38,420 nt of DNA from Fen-1308 sp035319125 (GCA_035319125.1 DATHDG010000027.1:1-38420); one strand, 5' to 3'. Positions 24,712-33,824 are shown, numbered from the stretch's first letter. The notes: generated by a model not told the origin, from the letters alone. A program made the numbers and translations.

Positions 24712-26697
24712 TTACGCCAGTTCTGACAGTTTTCTAATAATGGCGTCTGCCGCTGAATGCATTTCCTGAAGAGATTTCTCAATACCATGCGTATTTGCAG
24801 CATTGACCTGTGCCACAACGCCGGCACCGGCGGCGTGAAATCTTTCACTGAGTCGCTCCAGTTCGACAAATGCGGGGCTGTCGCTGAATTGTGATCTTGC
24901 GCTATCACACCATTGCCCGAAGCGGCTGGACCTGTAATCCGGCAGCGAAGATGCAGAGAGTTTGAAGGTGCCCGCCGCGCAAGCCTCGAATTTACTGACC
25001 ATATTCTTGATATCAGCCTTTCCAAGCTCAGTCGCTACACTCCCGCTTTTACCGGTTCGAAACCCTGCGTTTGCCGCACGGAGTTGATCGATTGCATCTA
25101 CTATAACTCCGGAACTGCGGAGTATTTCCTCAGTGTGTTTCTCGATCTCGCTCGAAATGATGCTGGTCTTTTCAATGTTCATTGCCACTTCTTCTGATGC
25201 AGACGATTGCTCTTCCACGGCAGCTGCAATCTGAGTTACCTGGGCGTTGACTTTTTCAGATGCGTCGACAATCTGCTGGAGAGCGTTCCCAACTTCTCTC
25301 ACCAGGCCGGTAGCATGTTCGACTTCATTCGTTGCCGTATCCATAGACCTAGTTGTCACTGCAATTTCATTCTGAATGGAAGAAATCTTATGAGTTATAT
25401 CCTCAGTCGCATTTGAGGTCCTTTCTGCCAGTTTGCGGACTTCGTCTGCAACAACGGCAAATCCTCTGCCCTGCTCACCGGCGCGCGCCGCTTCGATGGC
25501 GGCATTCAGTGCAAGAAGGTTTGTCTGGTCGGCAATATCTTTTATGGCAGTAACAATAGTTCCGATTTCCTGCGCCTTTTCAGTCAGGCTTGCCATCATT
25601 TGGGATAATTCCACAGTCGAGGTATTGACCTTGGAGATTGAACTGATTGCATTTTCAGTTATTACCTGTCCCGATGTAGCAGTACTCATTGCAACCTGAG
25701 AGGTCTGGGATGCTTCTGAGGCATTATGAGCAATTGTTGTTATAGTCTGGCTCATTTCTTCTGCCGACGCAGCAATTTGAGATGCTTGCGCCGCCTGTGT
25801 CTTAGCACCGCCTGCCGTTTTATTAGCTATGTTGCGAAGATCTTCAACAGAGTTGACGATATTCTTCGAGGCTGAGAGCGTTCCGTCAACCTTTTCGCCA
25901 AAGTTATGAACAATAGAATTAATGTCTTTCGCAAAAGCGCCAAGTTCGTCTTCCGCTTTGAACTCAATGCGTTTTGTTAAGTCGCCGCTTCCTGCTGCCA
26001 GCTCATGCAGTCTTTGCTCGAATTGCTTTACAGGCCGGGCGATCAGTCCGCCGCCTATAAGAAATGCCAGGGCAGTAATCAGAGCTGAAACAGCGGCAAG
26101 GAACACCATGGCTGTTATCCAAAGGTGAAGGGTTGCACTTTTCTTGTAAATGCCGGAGCCGATAACCCAGCCCCATTTCTTCTGCATTTTAACGAAAGAT
26201 ATCTTTTCCTGCAGCTCGGATTCGCCCGATTTCTTCCATTGATAAGATACATAGCCTTCGCCCTGTTTCTGTGTCAACGACGTCGCCTGCTGAAAAACAT
26301 TGAAACCCTTTGCATCCGTGAATTCAGATACCGGCCTTCCTTCGATTTCAGCTTTAGGGTGAACTATTACAGTAGATGCATCATTGATCCAGACATAGTC
26401 ATCATTTGACTCGAAATGCATTGCGCGAACGGCGTTTTTTGCCGATTCCTGAGCCTTGTCCTGGGCCATTTTCCCGCTATCAGACAGATTGCTATAATAT
26501 TCAACTATACCCATCGCAGCCTCAACAGCCGTTTTAGGTACCTCTTGTTTTTCGGAAATGATCATTCTGTCAACCTTTGGCAATAAAAAGAAAAGCATTC
26601 CCAGTATTGTTATGCCCATTGCCATAATCGGCAAGGAACTGATCTTCCAGAATATTGGAAGATTTCTGAAATTCAATAAATTACGTATAGTCAACAT
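24712..26697 (-). CDS. methyl-accepting chemotaxis protein with Cache sensor and degenerate CZB tail
   Basis: A 661-residue chemoreceptor. TM1 (about 17-37) is followed by an extracytoplasmic single Cache_2 sensor (about 45-185; DDYVWINDASTVIVHPKAE and WGWVIGSGIY). TM2 (about 193-215), HAMP (about 216-268) and the signalling hairpin come next. The hairpin tip NLLALNAAIEAARAGEQGRGFAV, given by its ends only (NLLALNAAIE to GRGFAVVADEVR), is typical. The last about 95 residues resemble the chemoreceptor zinc-binding domain, with FGQWCD and RFHAAG, but the usual first His and Cys ligand positions are not conserved, so zinc binding is doubtful. No che genes are in the window. The ligand is unknown. 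Confidence 0.9.
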   Translation of the reverse strand: MLTIRNLLNFRNLPIFWKISSLPIMAMGITILGMLFFLLPKVDRMIISEKQEVPKTAVEAAMGIVEYYSNLSDSGKMAQDKAQESAKNAVRAMHFESNDDYVWINDASTVIVHPKAEIEGRPVSEFTDAKGFNVFQQATSLTQKQGEGYVSYQWKKSGESELQEKISFVKMQKKWGWVIGSGIYKKSATLHLWITAMVFLAAVSALITALAFLIGGGLIARPVKQFEQRLHELAAGSGDLTKRIEFKAEDELGAFAKDINSIVHNFGEKVDGTLSASKNIVNSVEDLRNIANKTAGGAKTQAAQASQIAASAEEMSQTITTIAHNASEASQTSQVAMSTATSGQVITENAISSISKVNTSTVELSQMMASLTEKAQEIGTIVTAIKDIADQTNLLALNAAIEAARAGEQGRGFAVVADEVRKLAERTSNATEDITHKISSIQNEIAVTTRSMDTATNEVEHATGLVREVGNALQQIVDASEKVNAQVTQIAAAVEEQSSASEEVAMNIEKTSIISSEIEKHTEEILRSSGVIVDAIDQLRAANAGFRTGKSGSVATELGKADIKNMVSKFEACAAGTFKLSASSLPDYRSSRFGQWCDSARSQFSDSPAFVELERLSERFHAAGAGVVAQVNAANTHGIEKSLQEMHSAADAIIRKLSELA

Positions 26698-27014
26698 AGC
26701 CCCTCATTATTTTGTCCGTTTTAGTTATTTAGTTATCGGATTCAGCGCAAAGTTCTATAGACGGCTTCACCGTTTTAATTATAATACATTTTTGTCAGAT
26801 AAATTAAATGGGAAATAAATAATCTGCAGCGGCATGTATAAACTGTATGCAACTCACAGGATATATATGACCACACCTGTGCGTATATAAAATGAAAGAA
26901 ACTTAATTATTATTTCATGCAATCTTAATGATATAAATTTATTCTGTAAGCACGACAGCGAGTCATGAATAATTGTGGCGCTGTTTGGTTTCAAATTAAA
27001 AGGAGGTGGAGTGG
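26698..27014. promoter_or_regulatory. AT-rich divergent intergenic region
   Basis: About 300 bp between the chemoreceptor and the cytochrome gene. CACAGG/CCTGTG inverted repeats (26855-26860 and 26876-26881) flank a 15-nt loop. AGGAGGTGG at 27001-27009 is the cytochrome ribosome-binding site. No gene is recognised. Confidence 0.4.
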
Positions 27015-27272
27015 ATGAGGAGAATACTCGCAATAGTAGTGGCTGCGATATTTGTTTTAGGCCTTGCCTCAATCAGCTTTGCTGATGGACTTGAGAAATG
27101 CGACAAGTGTCATAAGGGCGATAAAGCGCCTGCCCTGATGATTGAAAAGGCAAAGATTGCAACTGCTGCCGATCTGATGAAGGCTCTTAAAGAAGGGCCG
27201 AAGAGCAGCATGCACAAATTACTAACGGATGATGACATCAACGGTGCCGCTGCGGCGCTGCAATTGAAATAG
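27015..27272 (+). CDS. small secreted monoheme c-type cytochrome
   Basis: An 85-residue preprotein with a signal peptide (MRRILAIVVAAIFVLG...SFA, cleavage near residue 23). The heme-binding CDKCH (C29, C32, H33) comes only about six residues into the mature protein. The remaining about 50 residues are helical and basic; Met residues at M42, M54 and M65 are candidate sixth ligands. Periplasmic electron carrier is the likely role. The ATG at 27015 with AGGAGG five bases upstream is preferred to the GTG at 27006. It stands alone with its own strong terminator; redox partners are not identified. Confidence 0.85.
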   Translation: MRRILAIVVAAIFVLGLASISFADGLEKCDKCHKGDKAPALMIEKAKIATAADLMKALKEGPKSSMHKLLTDDDINGAAAALQLK

Positions 27273-27292
27273 TCGTCAAGAGTCCCTCCCAG

Positions 27293-27334
27293 ACACGCCG
27301 GCTCCCCTCCCAAAAATGCCGGCGTGTTTTTTTT
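27293..27334 (+). terminator. strong rho-independent terminator of the cytochrome gene
   Basis: Perfect 10-bp stem ACACGCCGGC/GCCGGCGTGT (27293-27302 and 27318-27327) followed by eight T residues. It directs termination on the plus strand. Confidence 0.92.
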
Positions 27335-28454
27335 ATTCGAAAACAACATATCGTTTTATTTTCTGGAGTCTTTTGCCTTTGATGCCCAGGTCCTCGGGGC
27401 GGTTAATGCGGCTTTTCATGCGCAATGACAGTATACGTTTAACAGTTTCAAGTCCAAGACCTGGTACGCGCAAAAGCGATTGCATGTCAGCCGTATTGAT
27501 CTTAAGCGGGAAGATATCTTCGTGATTGTCGGCCCAAGTCTCTTTTGGGTCCTTGCTCAGACTCAGGTTACCGCTCAGGTCCAGAGGTATTTCTGTGGTA
27601 TCGAACCCGTATTTACGCATGAGAAAATCAACCTGGTACAGGCGATGCTCTCGCATGAAATGCTCACCAGGGTTCGCGAGGAACCGGCGTTCACCCGGTA
27701 TATCAGCGGAGCCGAGTCCTTTCTGATATGCTGAAAAATACACTCTCTTAAAGTTGAATTCTTTGTATAGAGACGACATTGACCGGATTATCTCGCCATC
27801 GGTTTCATCCGAAGCCCCTACTATGAATTGCGTAGTACATTTCACGCGAGAATGTTTCATGCCTTTGCCGGTTAGCCTGCCCATCAATCTTATCGGGTGC
27901 AGTATGTCTTTATCATAATCTTTCCTCGATGAAAGCTTGTTAGAATGTTGCCTGCCGGGGGTTTCAATGTTGAGGGATACTGCAGTTGACATGGAAACAG
28001 CCTCTTCGATAGCAGCATCGGAGGCTCCAGGGATTATCTTGAGATGAATGTATCCTCTGTATTGGTGCTTCCTGCGAAGCAGGCGTGCTGTTGCAATGAG
28101 CTTTTCCATCGTATTGTCAGAGTTGCCGATGACGCCTGAACTCAGGAAAAGCCCAAAAACTTTCCGGCGTCTCAAGTGCTCCATGAAAATGGATGCCACT
28201 TCATCAGGTTGTAAAGCGCATCTGACCACATCAGTATCTGCGCGTAAAGGACAATATTTGCAGTCATTGGAGCAGGCGTTTGAAAGCAGGGTCTTAAGCA
28301 GAACAGTAAAACCGCCCTGCGGAAGTGCTACGGGATATAACCAGGTCCCGTTCATTCCCCGCTTTCTGTGCTCGTCCTTGCTTGTGCCGCACGCACACGC
28401 AAGATCGTATTGAGAATCCTGGGAAAGCAACCTGAGTTTTTCGAATGCATCCAT
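27333..28454 (-). CDS. radical SAM protein with C-terminal helix-hairpin-helix (putative DNA modification/repair)
   Basis: A 373-residue radical SAM enzyme. The cluster motif is C61-x3-C65-x2-C68 (ACSNDCKYCPLR). HLKIIPGASDAAIEEAV and SLNIETPG belong to the barrel. The C-terminal 60 residues (KINTADMQSLLRVPGLGLETVKRIL) form a helix-hairpin-helix DNA-binding element. This combination is the TIGR03916-type family, often encoded beside a uracil-DNA glycosylase; none is visible here. Two extra cysteines (C20, C22) lie near the N terminus. It follows korB by 57 bp on the same strand. The substrate is unproven. Confidence 0.85.
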   Translation of the reverse strand: MDAFEKLRLLSQDSQYDLACACGTSKDEHRKRGMNGTWLYPVALPQGGFTVLLKTLLSNACSNDCKYCPLRADTDVVRCALQPDEVASIFMEHLRRRKVFGLFLSSGVIGNSDNTMEKLIATARLLRRKHQYRGYIHLKIIPGASDAAIEEAVSMSTAVSLNIETPGRQHSNKLSSRKDYDKDILHPIRLMGRLTGKGMKHSRVKCTTQFIVGASDETDGEIIRSMSSLYKEFNFKRVYFSAYQKGLGSADIPGERRFLANPGEHFMREHRLYQVDFLMRKYGFDTTEIPLDLSGNLSLSKDPKETWADNHEDIFPLKINTADMQSLLRVPGLGLETVKRILSLRMKSRINRPEDLGIKGKRLQKIKRYVVFE

Positions 28455-28511
28455 GGCAGATCAGCTCCGCAACAATTATATCATGTCGGACTATAAGACA
28501 AACATTGCAGG

Positions 28512-29366
28512 TTAGTAGAATTCTCTGACCGCTTGTTGCAGTTTGATCTTGTTAACGGATTGTATCTGGCGGACTAGAGGTTGTTCACGGATAATAGGGA
28601 TGCCTTCCTCGAAAGTGCGGCGACTGTTGCGGTAAATGATGCCTACTGGAATGCGATCTCCGAACTCCAGAGCCTTTTCAAATGCTGAAAGTCTGTTTTG
28701 CGGATCATAATATTCGTCGAGATGATAGATTCTCTGCTCATACCATTCGTAAGTATTGACTTTGTTGAAGCTTACGCACGGCTGAAGAATATCGACCAGT
28801 GAAAATCCTTTGTGAAGAATTGATGCTTTAATGACCTGCCGAAGGTGTTCCGTGTCGCCTGAGAAACTCCGTGCCACGAAACTGCAATCCATAGCAACGG
28901 CAAGGGCCATTGGATTGAGCGACTCCGACAGCATTCCAAAAGGCAGGTTCTTTGACCGGAAGCCTTCAACGCTTGTAGGAGAAGCCTGGCCCTTTGTCAG
29001 GCCGTAGACCAGGTTATCATGAACGAAAAGCTTCACGCTGATATTCCTCCTGATAGCATGAAGCAGATGGTTTCCGCCTTCGCCATAACAATCACCATCG
29101 CCGGCAACAGCTACGACAAGCTGGCTGCTGTTTGCAAGCTTCAACCCTGTAGCTATCGGCAGCGTGCGTCCATGAAGACCGTTGAAAGTGTTGCATTTCA
29201 GATAGTGAGGAAATTTCCCGGCCTGTCCTATGCCGGACACTATCGTGAATTGATAAGGCTTGAATCCCAGCTCATCAATCGCGTCTTTGAAGGCTTTTAA
29301 TATTCCGAAGTTGCCGCATCCCGGACACCACGCAGGTTTCTGATCGTTATTCTCATCCAATGACAT
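28512..29366 (-). CDS. korB: 2-oxoacid:ferredoxin oxidoreductase, beta subunit (KorB-like)
   Basis: Thiamine-diphosphate subunit (284 residues) of a ferredoxin-dependent 2-oxoacid oxidoreductase, probably acting on 2-oxoglutarate. WCPGCGNFGILKAF opens the protein. GDGDCYGEGGNHLLHAIRR is the TPP/Mg motif, and NLVYGLTKGQASPTS and ILQPCVSFNKVNTYEWY are family signatures. It overlaps the end of korA by 14 bases, so the subunits are translationally coupled. It would feed low-potential electrons to ferredoxin or run carbon fixation in the reductive TCA direction; which direction cannot be told. Confidence 0.92.
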   Translation of the reverse strand: MSLDENNDQKPAWCPGCGNFGILKAFKDAIDELGFKPYQFTIVSGIGQAGKFPHYLKCNTFNGLHGRTLPIATGLKLANSSQLVVAVAGDGDCYGEGGNHLLHAIRRNISVKLFVHDNLVYGLTKGQASPTSVEGFRSKNLPFGMLSESLNPMALAVAMDCSFVARSFSGDTEHLRQVIKASILHKGFSLVDILQPCVSFNKVNTYEWYEQRIYHLDEYYDPQNRLSAFEKALEFGDRIPVGIIYRNSRRTFEEGIPIIREQPLVRQIQSVNKIKLQQAVREFY

Positions 29367-31071
29367 CTTCTATCTCTCCTATCAACTCATCCAACAAGAA
29401 AGGACGGCCATCATAGCGATTAATGCTATGCCTGAAATCGTATCCGGTTTCTGTCTTCATCAATCTTGCAAATTGACTGCCGGCATTGTTCTCTATGCAT
29501 ATTGATACTTTAGCTTCGCTAAGTAATTTTAGAATGCCTCCGGTTTTAAGGTCGGGGAATGGATATAATTCACTGAAATGCAGCATTGCTATGCCGTATT
29601 TATTGGAAAGTACATCAACGGTCTCTTTCATCAGGCCGTATGTAGATCCCCATCCCGTCAATACAATAGCCGGATTTATGTCTCCATAGAGTTGAGGGAA
29701 AGATATCTCTTTCCTGACTAGCGGCATTTTTTTGAACAGGCGTTTATCCAGCATCTTTCTCCTGATTTCTGCGTCTTCGTTGATATGGCCGTTTTCATCG
29801 TGCTCGTCACTGTCGGTTATGACAATATGCTGGGCATCGCCGGGCACTGCTAGAGGGGACACGCCGGTTTCTGTGAATTCATGCCGCTTGTAATGAGATA
29901 AAGCCTTAAAATCGTTCTCTCTAATCCGGTAGTCCCGATAAGCAATCATGCCGGTATCCAGATCTTCCAGAGTCCATTGGCAATCAGCTAAATATTGATC
30001 AAAGATAATAATGGCCGGTATTTGATACTTTTCTGAAAGATCGAAGGCTTTGCCTGCGGCATGGAATGCTTGTTCCGGGGAACCGGGTGCCAGTATTACC
30101 CTGGGGAATTCGCCATGGGCCGCATGGAGTGCAAATTGCAGATCGCCTTGTTCGGTGCGTGTCGGTAATCCGGTTGCAGGTCCGGGCCTCTGACCTAGTG
30201 CAATGACAATAGGTGTCTCAGTCATTGCTGCCAGCGAGAGTCCTTCCACCATAAGAGCGAATCCGCCCCCAGAAGTGCCCGTCATAGCTCTAATACCGCC
30301 GAATGAGGCTCCAATTGCCATGTTGATAGCGGCTATTTCATCTTCCGCCTGTTCGACTATGACGCCAAATTCTGATGAGTGCGCTGAGATATAATTCATG
30401 ATGCCGGTCGAAGGTGTCATCGGATATGCCGAGTAGAATTTCAAACCCGAAGAGATGCAGCCTAACGCCAAGGCATCTATACCGGATATTAGTAATTTAC
30501 GCGCTGCGGCGATTTTTGCGTCGAACAGGCGATGAGAGCAATTTTTTATCGCATAATCATATCCTGCAGTCGCTGCCTTGATATTGGCACTGATGATCTC
30601 ATTGCTTTTTCTTTCGAATGCTTCCCGCAAGAGGTCTGTAATGAAGCTGATGTCAATCCCTATTATGCCGAGAACTGCTCCGGTCGCAACAGTATTCTCC
30701 ATCACTCTATCGCCACCATACTCTATCGCAAGCTTCAAGAAACTAATGCCTAAAAAACTCGGACTTTCATGGTTTACTTTAAGCGTATCGGGATCGTAAA
30801 TAACTAAACCCTTATCTGATAGTTCGGATGAATGGCGCGATATGGTTTCACTATCTAGTGCAACCAATAAATCAATATTTTTTCTGGATGACATTACCGG
30901 CCCATCTGAAAAGCGAATCTGGTAAAAGTTGTGTCCGCCCCTGATTCGGGATTCATAGTCTTGATGAGAAAAGACATGATACCCTGACCGTGCCAATACT
31001 TTGGCAAGTGTATCGCCTATGGTTTGTAATCCCTGACCGGCTGAACCACCGATCTTTATTGTATAGTCCAA
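29353..31071 (-). CDS. korA: 2-oxoacid:ferredoxin oxidoreductase, fused gamma-alpha subunit (KorA-like)
   Basis: A 572-residue subunit in which the gamma domain (about 1-180; IGGSAGQGLQTIGDTLAKVL and YESRIRGGHNFYQIR) is fused to the alpha domain (about 190-572; YPMTPSTGIMNYIS, EQAEDEIAAINMAIGAS, GTSGGGFALMVEGLS). This fusion is usual in KorA-type enzymes. Partner of the beta subunit next door. The gene comes first in a minus-strand operon (korA-korB, then probably the radical SAM gene). No delta ferredoxin subunit is encoded beside it, so a free ferredoxin is the likely acceptor. Confidence 0.92.
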   Translation of the reverse strand: MDYTIKIGGSAGQGLQTIGDTLAKVLARSGYHVFSHQDYESRIRGGHNFYQIRFSDGPVMSSRKNIDLLVALDSETISRHSSELSDKGLVIYDPDTLKVNHESPSFLGISFLKLAIEYGGDRVMENTVATGAVLGIIGIDISFITDLLREAFERKSNEIISANIKAATAGYDYAIKNCSHRLFDAKIAAARKLLISGIDALALGCISSGLKFYSAYPMTPSTGIMNYISAHSSEFGVIVEQAEDEIAAINMAIGASFGGIRAMTGTSGGGFALMVEGLSLAAMTETPIVIALGQRPGPATGLPTRTEQGDLQFALHAAHGEFPRVILAPGSPEQAFHAAGKAFDLSEKYQIPAIIIFDQYLADCQWTLEDLDTGMIAYRDYRIRENDFKALSHYKRHEFTETGVSPLAVPGDAQHIVITDSDEHDENGHINEDAEIRRKMLDKRLFKKMPLVRKEISFPQLYGDINPAIVLTGWGSTYGLMKETVDVLSNKYGIAMLHFSELYPFPDLKTGGILKLLSEAKVSICIENNAGSQFARLMKTETGYDFRHSINRYDGRPFLLDELIGEIEDVIG

Positions 31072-31198
31072 GAAGTTACCTCGCGGCCATGATGGTAAGA
31101 AAAATATAGCCAGAAAATGAACTCACGGCAAGATATGACTATTGTTAGATCTGGAAAGGCAGGAGAGCCAATTGACGGAATCAGCGATTGCAGCTAAA

Positions 31199-31978
31199 TT
31201 ATGCGTTGCTGAACACCGGCGTCAGATGGCGTCTGCGACGGTCATAGAAAACCCTGTTACGACCTAATTTTTTTGCTGAGTAAAGCGCGCTGTCAGCCCT
31301 GCGGATTGTATCCATCGGATCTTCATCCAGAGCAGATACTGTTGATACGCCAATGCTGACGGAGACATGGATATCTAATCCGTTATAGCGAAGCTTGTTG
31401 TCCGCCAGTTTTCTGCGAAGCCTGTTGAGTGGAAGCGAGGCATTCGGGCCATGCGTATCCGGCAGCAGAACAAGGAATTCTTCACCGCCATATCTGATTA
31501 CTATGTCGCATTCTCTGAGCTCGGCTTTGATGGTTGAAGCGATGTGGGCCAGCACCTTGTCTCCAATCAGATGTCCATAGGTATCGTTTATATTCTTGAA
31601 GTGGTCTGCGTCCACCATTGCTACTGAAAGCTTGGCTCCGCTCCTTTTGGCCCTGGCGAATTCCTCATTCAAGCGGACAAGGCCTGCACGGCGATTGTAG
31701 ACTTTGGTAAGGTCGTCGTACAGATATTCGTTTTGTATTGATGCATAAGACTCTGTTAGTGATATTTCAGTTTTGCGGACAAAGAAACCATTGATGAAAT
31801 AGAAATTGGCCATACAAAGCAACATCCCTCCGAATGCGGTCAGCGCCGCCACGCTGGAGGTCTCAACGCCTAGGGAAAGAAGAACTATTGGAATGATAAG
31901 GCAGAAGACCAGCATGTTGAAGAAGACCATACGCTTGAGATATTTCGACAGGTCATCTATTATTGTCTTGAACCCCAT
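31199..31978 (-). CDS. membrane-bound diguanylate cyclase
   Basis: A 259-residue c-di-GMP synthase. Two N-terminal membrane helices (about 18-38 and 43-65) are followed by a GGDEF domain (about 85-250). The active site reads GGEEF at 164-168. The inhibitory I-site RECD (155-158) lies five residues before it, so product feedback is likely. The ends of the domain show DDLTKVYNRRAGL and RRADSALYSAKKLGRNRV. There is no recognised sensory domain beyond the membrane helices. The ATG is preceded by AAAGGACAG. Confidence 0.93.
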   Translation of the reverse strand: MGFKTIIDDLSKYLKRMVFFNMLVFCLIIPIVLLSLGVETSSVAALTAFGGMLLCMANFYFINGFFVRKTEISLTESYASIQNEYLYDDLTKVYNRRAGLVRLNEEFARAKRSGAKLSVAMVDADHFKNINDTYGHLIGDKVLAHIASTIKAELRECDIVIRYGGEEFLVLLPDTHGPNASLPLNRLRRKLADNKLRYNGLDIHVSVSIGVSTVSALDEDPMDTIRRADSALYSAKKLGRNRVFYDRRRRHLTPVFSNA

Positions 31979-32083
31979 TTAGCTGTCCTTTCTGGCTTTT
32001 TTTGACATATTAGCAAAATAGGTGCCAAATATTATATAACACTGAAAAATAATCAGATTGGCTCGGGCATGACTTGAAAAGCT

Positions 32084-32109
32084 TGCGCCTATGTCATTAT
32101 TTTGGCGCA
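32084..32109 (-). terminator. probable terminator of the CRP/FNR-family gene
   Basis: On the minus strand TGCGCC, a 14-nt loop, GGCGCA and then AGCTTTTC lie 39 bp after the regulator stop codon. The T run is short. Confidence 0.5.
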
Positions 32110-32147
32110 TATCACGGCATAATTTTCCGAACGGGAAAAAATTGCCG

Positions 32148-32831
32148 TCAGATTATAGACTTGCCGCCAGATGACAAATCTTCAAGAGCTCCCCTGTCAA
32201 TTATCCGGAGCTTTCGTCCATGAACCGAGATCACACCCTGGCCACTCATTCTGCCAAGTATGCGCGATAACGTCTCAGGTATTGTACCGAGCAGGCTTGC
32301 AAGCTGGCCCTTCGTAATGTCCAGTTCAACGTTGTCATGGCCGCTCTCACTGCTCAAAAAAAGAATATATGCCGCCAGTCTGCCTGGCACCTCTTTCAGC
32401 GACAATTCTTCGACAAGGCGCGTCATCTGGCGCAGCTTTCCTGATAACTCTGCAAGCATATTCATCGCAAGGGATGGATCGGTTTTTATCAACTCCAGAA
32501 ATGCCGCCCTCGGGAAGAAGAATATCCGGCTTTTTTCGATGGTCTCCGCGTTGGCTGGGAAACGGCTTCCTGCGAACATCGGTACCTCGCCGAAAGACTC
32601 TCCGGGGCCGACAAAATGCAGGATCTGCTCCTTGCCTTCAGAAGAAATCTTGAATATTTTGACCCTGCCCTGGACTAGAACGAAAAAGCCTTCTGCTGGT
32701 TCGCCTTCCAGCAGTACTGTCTGGCCGCGATCGAATGTCTGGTCCGCCATTGAGTTAACTATCTCGTCCAGCTGCTCCTTAAGCAGGCCTTTGAAAAGAG
32801 GGATTGCGGCGACTAGGCTAGCGAGTTCCAT
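32148..32831 (-). CDS. CRP/FNR-family transcription regulator, HcpR/DNR-like
   Basis: A 227-residue regulator. A cNMP-type sensor barrel (about 8-125; ILHFVGPGESFGEVPMFAG) and a dimerisation helix precede a winged helix-turn-helix (about 170-200; TKGQLASLLGTIPETLSR). The recognition helix with PETLSR is typical of the HcpR and DNR branches. It lacks the N-terminal cysteine cluster of FNR, so it is not an O2-sensing Fe-S protein; heme-mediated NO sensing as in HcpR/DNR is possible but unseen. It diverges from the siroheme reductase-like gene, whose promoter has a matching palindrome. Confidence 0.85.
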   Translation of the reverse strand: MELASLVAAIPLFKGLLKEQLDEIVNSMADQTFDRGQTVLLEGEPAEGFFVLVQGRVKIFKISSEGKEQILHFVGPGESFGEVPMFAGSRFPANAETIEKSRIFFFPRAAFLELIKTDPSLAMNMLAELSGKLRQMTRLVEELSLKEVPGRLAAYILFLSSESGHDNVELDITKGQLASLLGTIPETLSRILGRMSGQGVISVHGRKLRIIDRGALEDLSSGGKSII

Positions 32832-32857
32832 ATCGTACAGATTTAATAACAGTTTTT

Positions 32858-32897
32858 TTGATTTATGTCAAAGGATATTTGCAGGCAGTGATATAAA
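32858..32897 (+). promoter_or_regulatory. FNR/HcpR-type operator at a class II activator position
   Basis: TTGATTTATGTCAA (32858-32871) matches TTGAY(N4)RTCAA. Its centre lies about 40 bp upstream of the start expected from a TATAAA -10 at 32892-32897. This is the spacing of class II CRP/FNR activation of the downstream reductase gene, and the site also sits in the regulator's own upstream region. Confidence 0.65.
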
Positions 32898-32970
32898 CTA
32901 TATCGGAAGAGTAAGGCGGGCCATTGATGTTGAGCACTCATCACTTGGTATCGGCATTCGGAGGCATATC

Positions 32971-33792
32971 ATGAAATGGACGAAAGAGGCTGAAGACGCG
33001 GTTGCCCGTGTTCCTTTCTTTGTCAGGAAGAGAGTGAGAAGTAGAATCGAGGCAGAGGCTGCGATTCATGGCAGCCGAGAAATAACCATTGAGCATGTCG
33101 GTATCTGCCAAAAGAGGTATCTGAATAATATGGAAGAGGAAGTTGCAGGCTTCCAGATCGAAACCTGCTTTGGGCCTTCGGGATGTCCGAATCGCGTGGT
33201 TGACGACGAAGGAATAGCAGTGCAGGTCGAGAATTTGCTCAAAAAGAAGAACCTAAGAAACTTTTTCAAACTCAAAGTCAAGGGGCCGCTAAAGATTCAC
33301 CACGAATTCAAGGTCTCAATTTCTGATTGCCCCAACGCATGTTCGAGGCCCCAGATTGCAGACATAGGACTTATCGGTGCTTGCAGACCCTCTGTTACTA
33401 ACGACCCGTGCAGCGGCTGCCGAGCCTGTGTAGAGGCTTGCCGTGAAGATGCGATAGAACTGACTGCAGGCCCGGTCATGGATTATGGCAAATGCCTGTC
33501 GTGTGGCAATTGCTGTAAGGTGTGCCCATCGGGAACGCTCGTGCAAGGCCGGCAAGGATGGCGTATCATGATAGGTGGAAAACTCGGAAGGCATCCTCGA
33601 CTGGGAAGCGAGCTGGAAGGTATTTTTTCGAGCGAGGAAGCCCTTGTCTTATTTGAAAAATGCATTGATATTTACACTGCGCATACGGTTGAAGGCGAGA
33701 GATTCGGCGAAGTGATCGATAGTATCGGCATGAAAATGTTTACAGCCCTTGATCTAAGTCAAGGAAGAAATGAATTATCTGATATAACCTAA
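32971..33792 (+). CDS. siroheme sulfite/nitrite reductase-like protein with PCP_red and ferredoxin domains
   Basis: A 273-residue redox protein. An N-terminal PCP_red-like helical domain (about 1-45; VPFFVRKRVRSRIEAEA) is followed by a sulfite/nitrite reductase half domain. Its siroheme-4Fe-4S ligand motifs are C66-x5-C72 and C120-x3-C124 (CPNAC). Two 4Fe-4S ferredoxin sites follow: C147/150/153/157 and C175/178/181/185. This composition resembles small Dsr/Asr-like proteins of strict anaerobes. Reduction of sulfite, nitrite or another oxyanion is likely but the substrate is open. ATG 32971 has CGGAGG upstream; the open frame extends far 5' without coding sense. Probably cotranscribed with the ferredoxin gene 32 bp downstream. 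Confidence 0.85.
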   Translation: MKWTKEAEDAVARVPFFVRKRVRSRIEAEAAIHGSREITIEHVGICQKRYLNNMEEEVAGFQIETCFGPSGCPNRVVDDEGIAVQVENLLKKKNLRNFFKLKVKGPLKIHHEFKVSISDCPNACSRPQIADIGLIGACRPSVTNDPCSGCRACVEACREDAIELTAGPVMDYGKCLSCGNCCKVCPSGTLVQGRQGWRIMIGGKLGRHPRLGSELEGIFSSEEALVLFEKCIDIYTAHTVEGERFGEVIDSIGMKMFTALDLSQGRNELSDIT

Positions 33793-33824
33793 GAATAACG
33801 AGATAACAAGTTCAGGAGGATAAG

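Noticed and set aside
32260..32970. Long plus-strand open frame upstream of the siroheme reductase-like start
   Set aside because: It is antisense to the CRP/FNR-family gene, and the reductase homology, promoter and Shine-Dalgarno all support a start at 32971.
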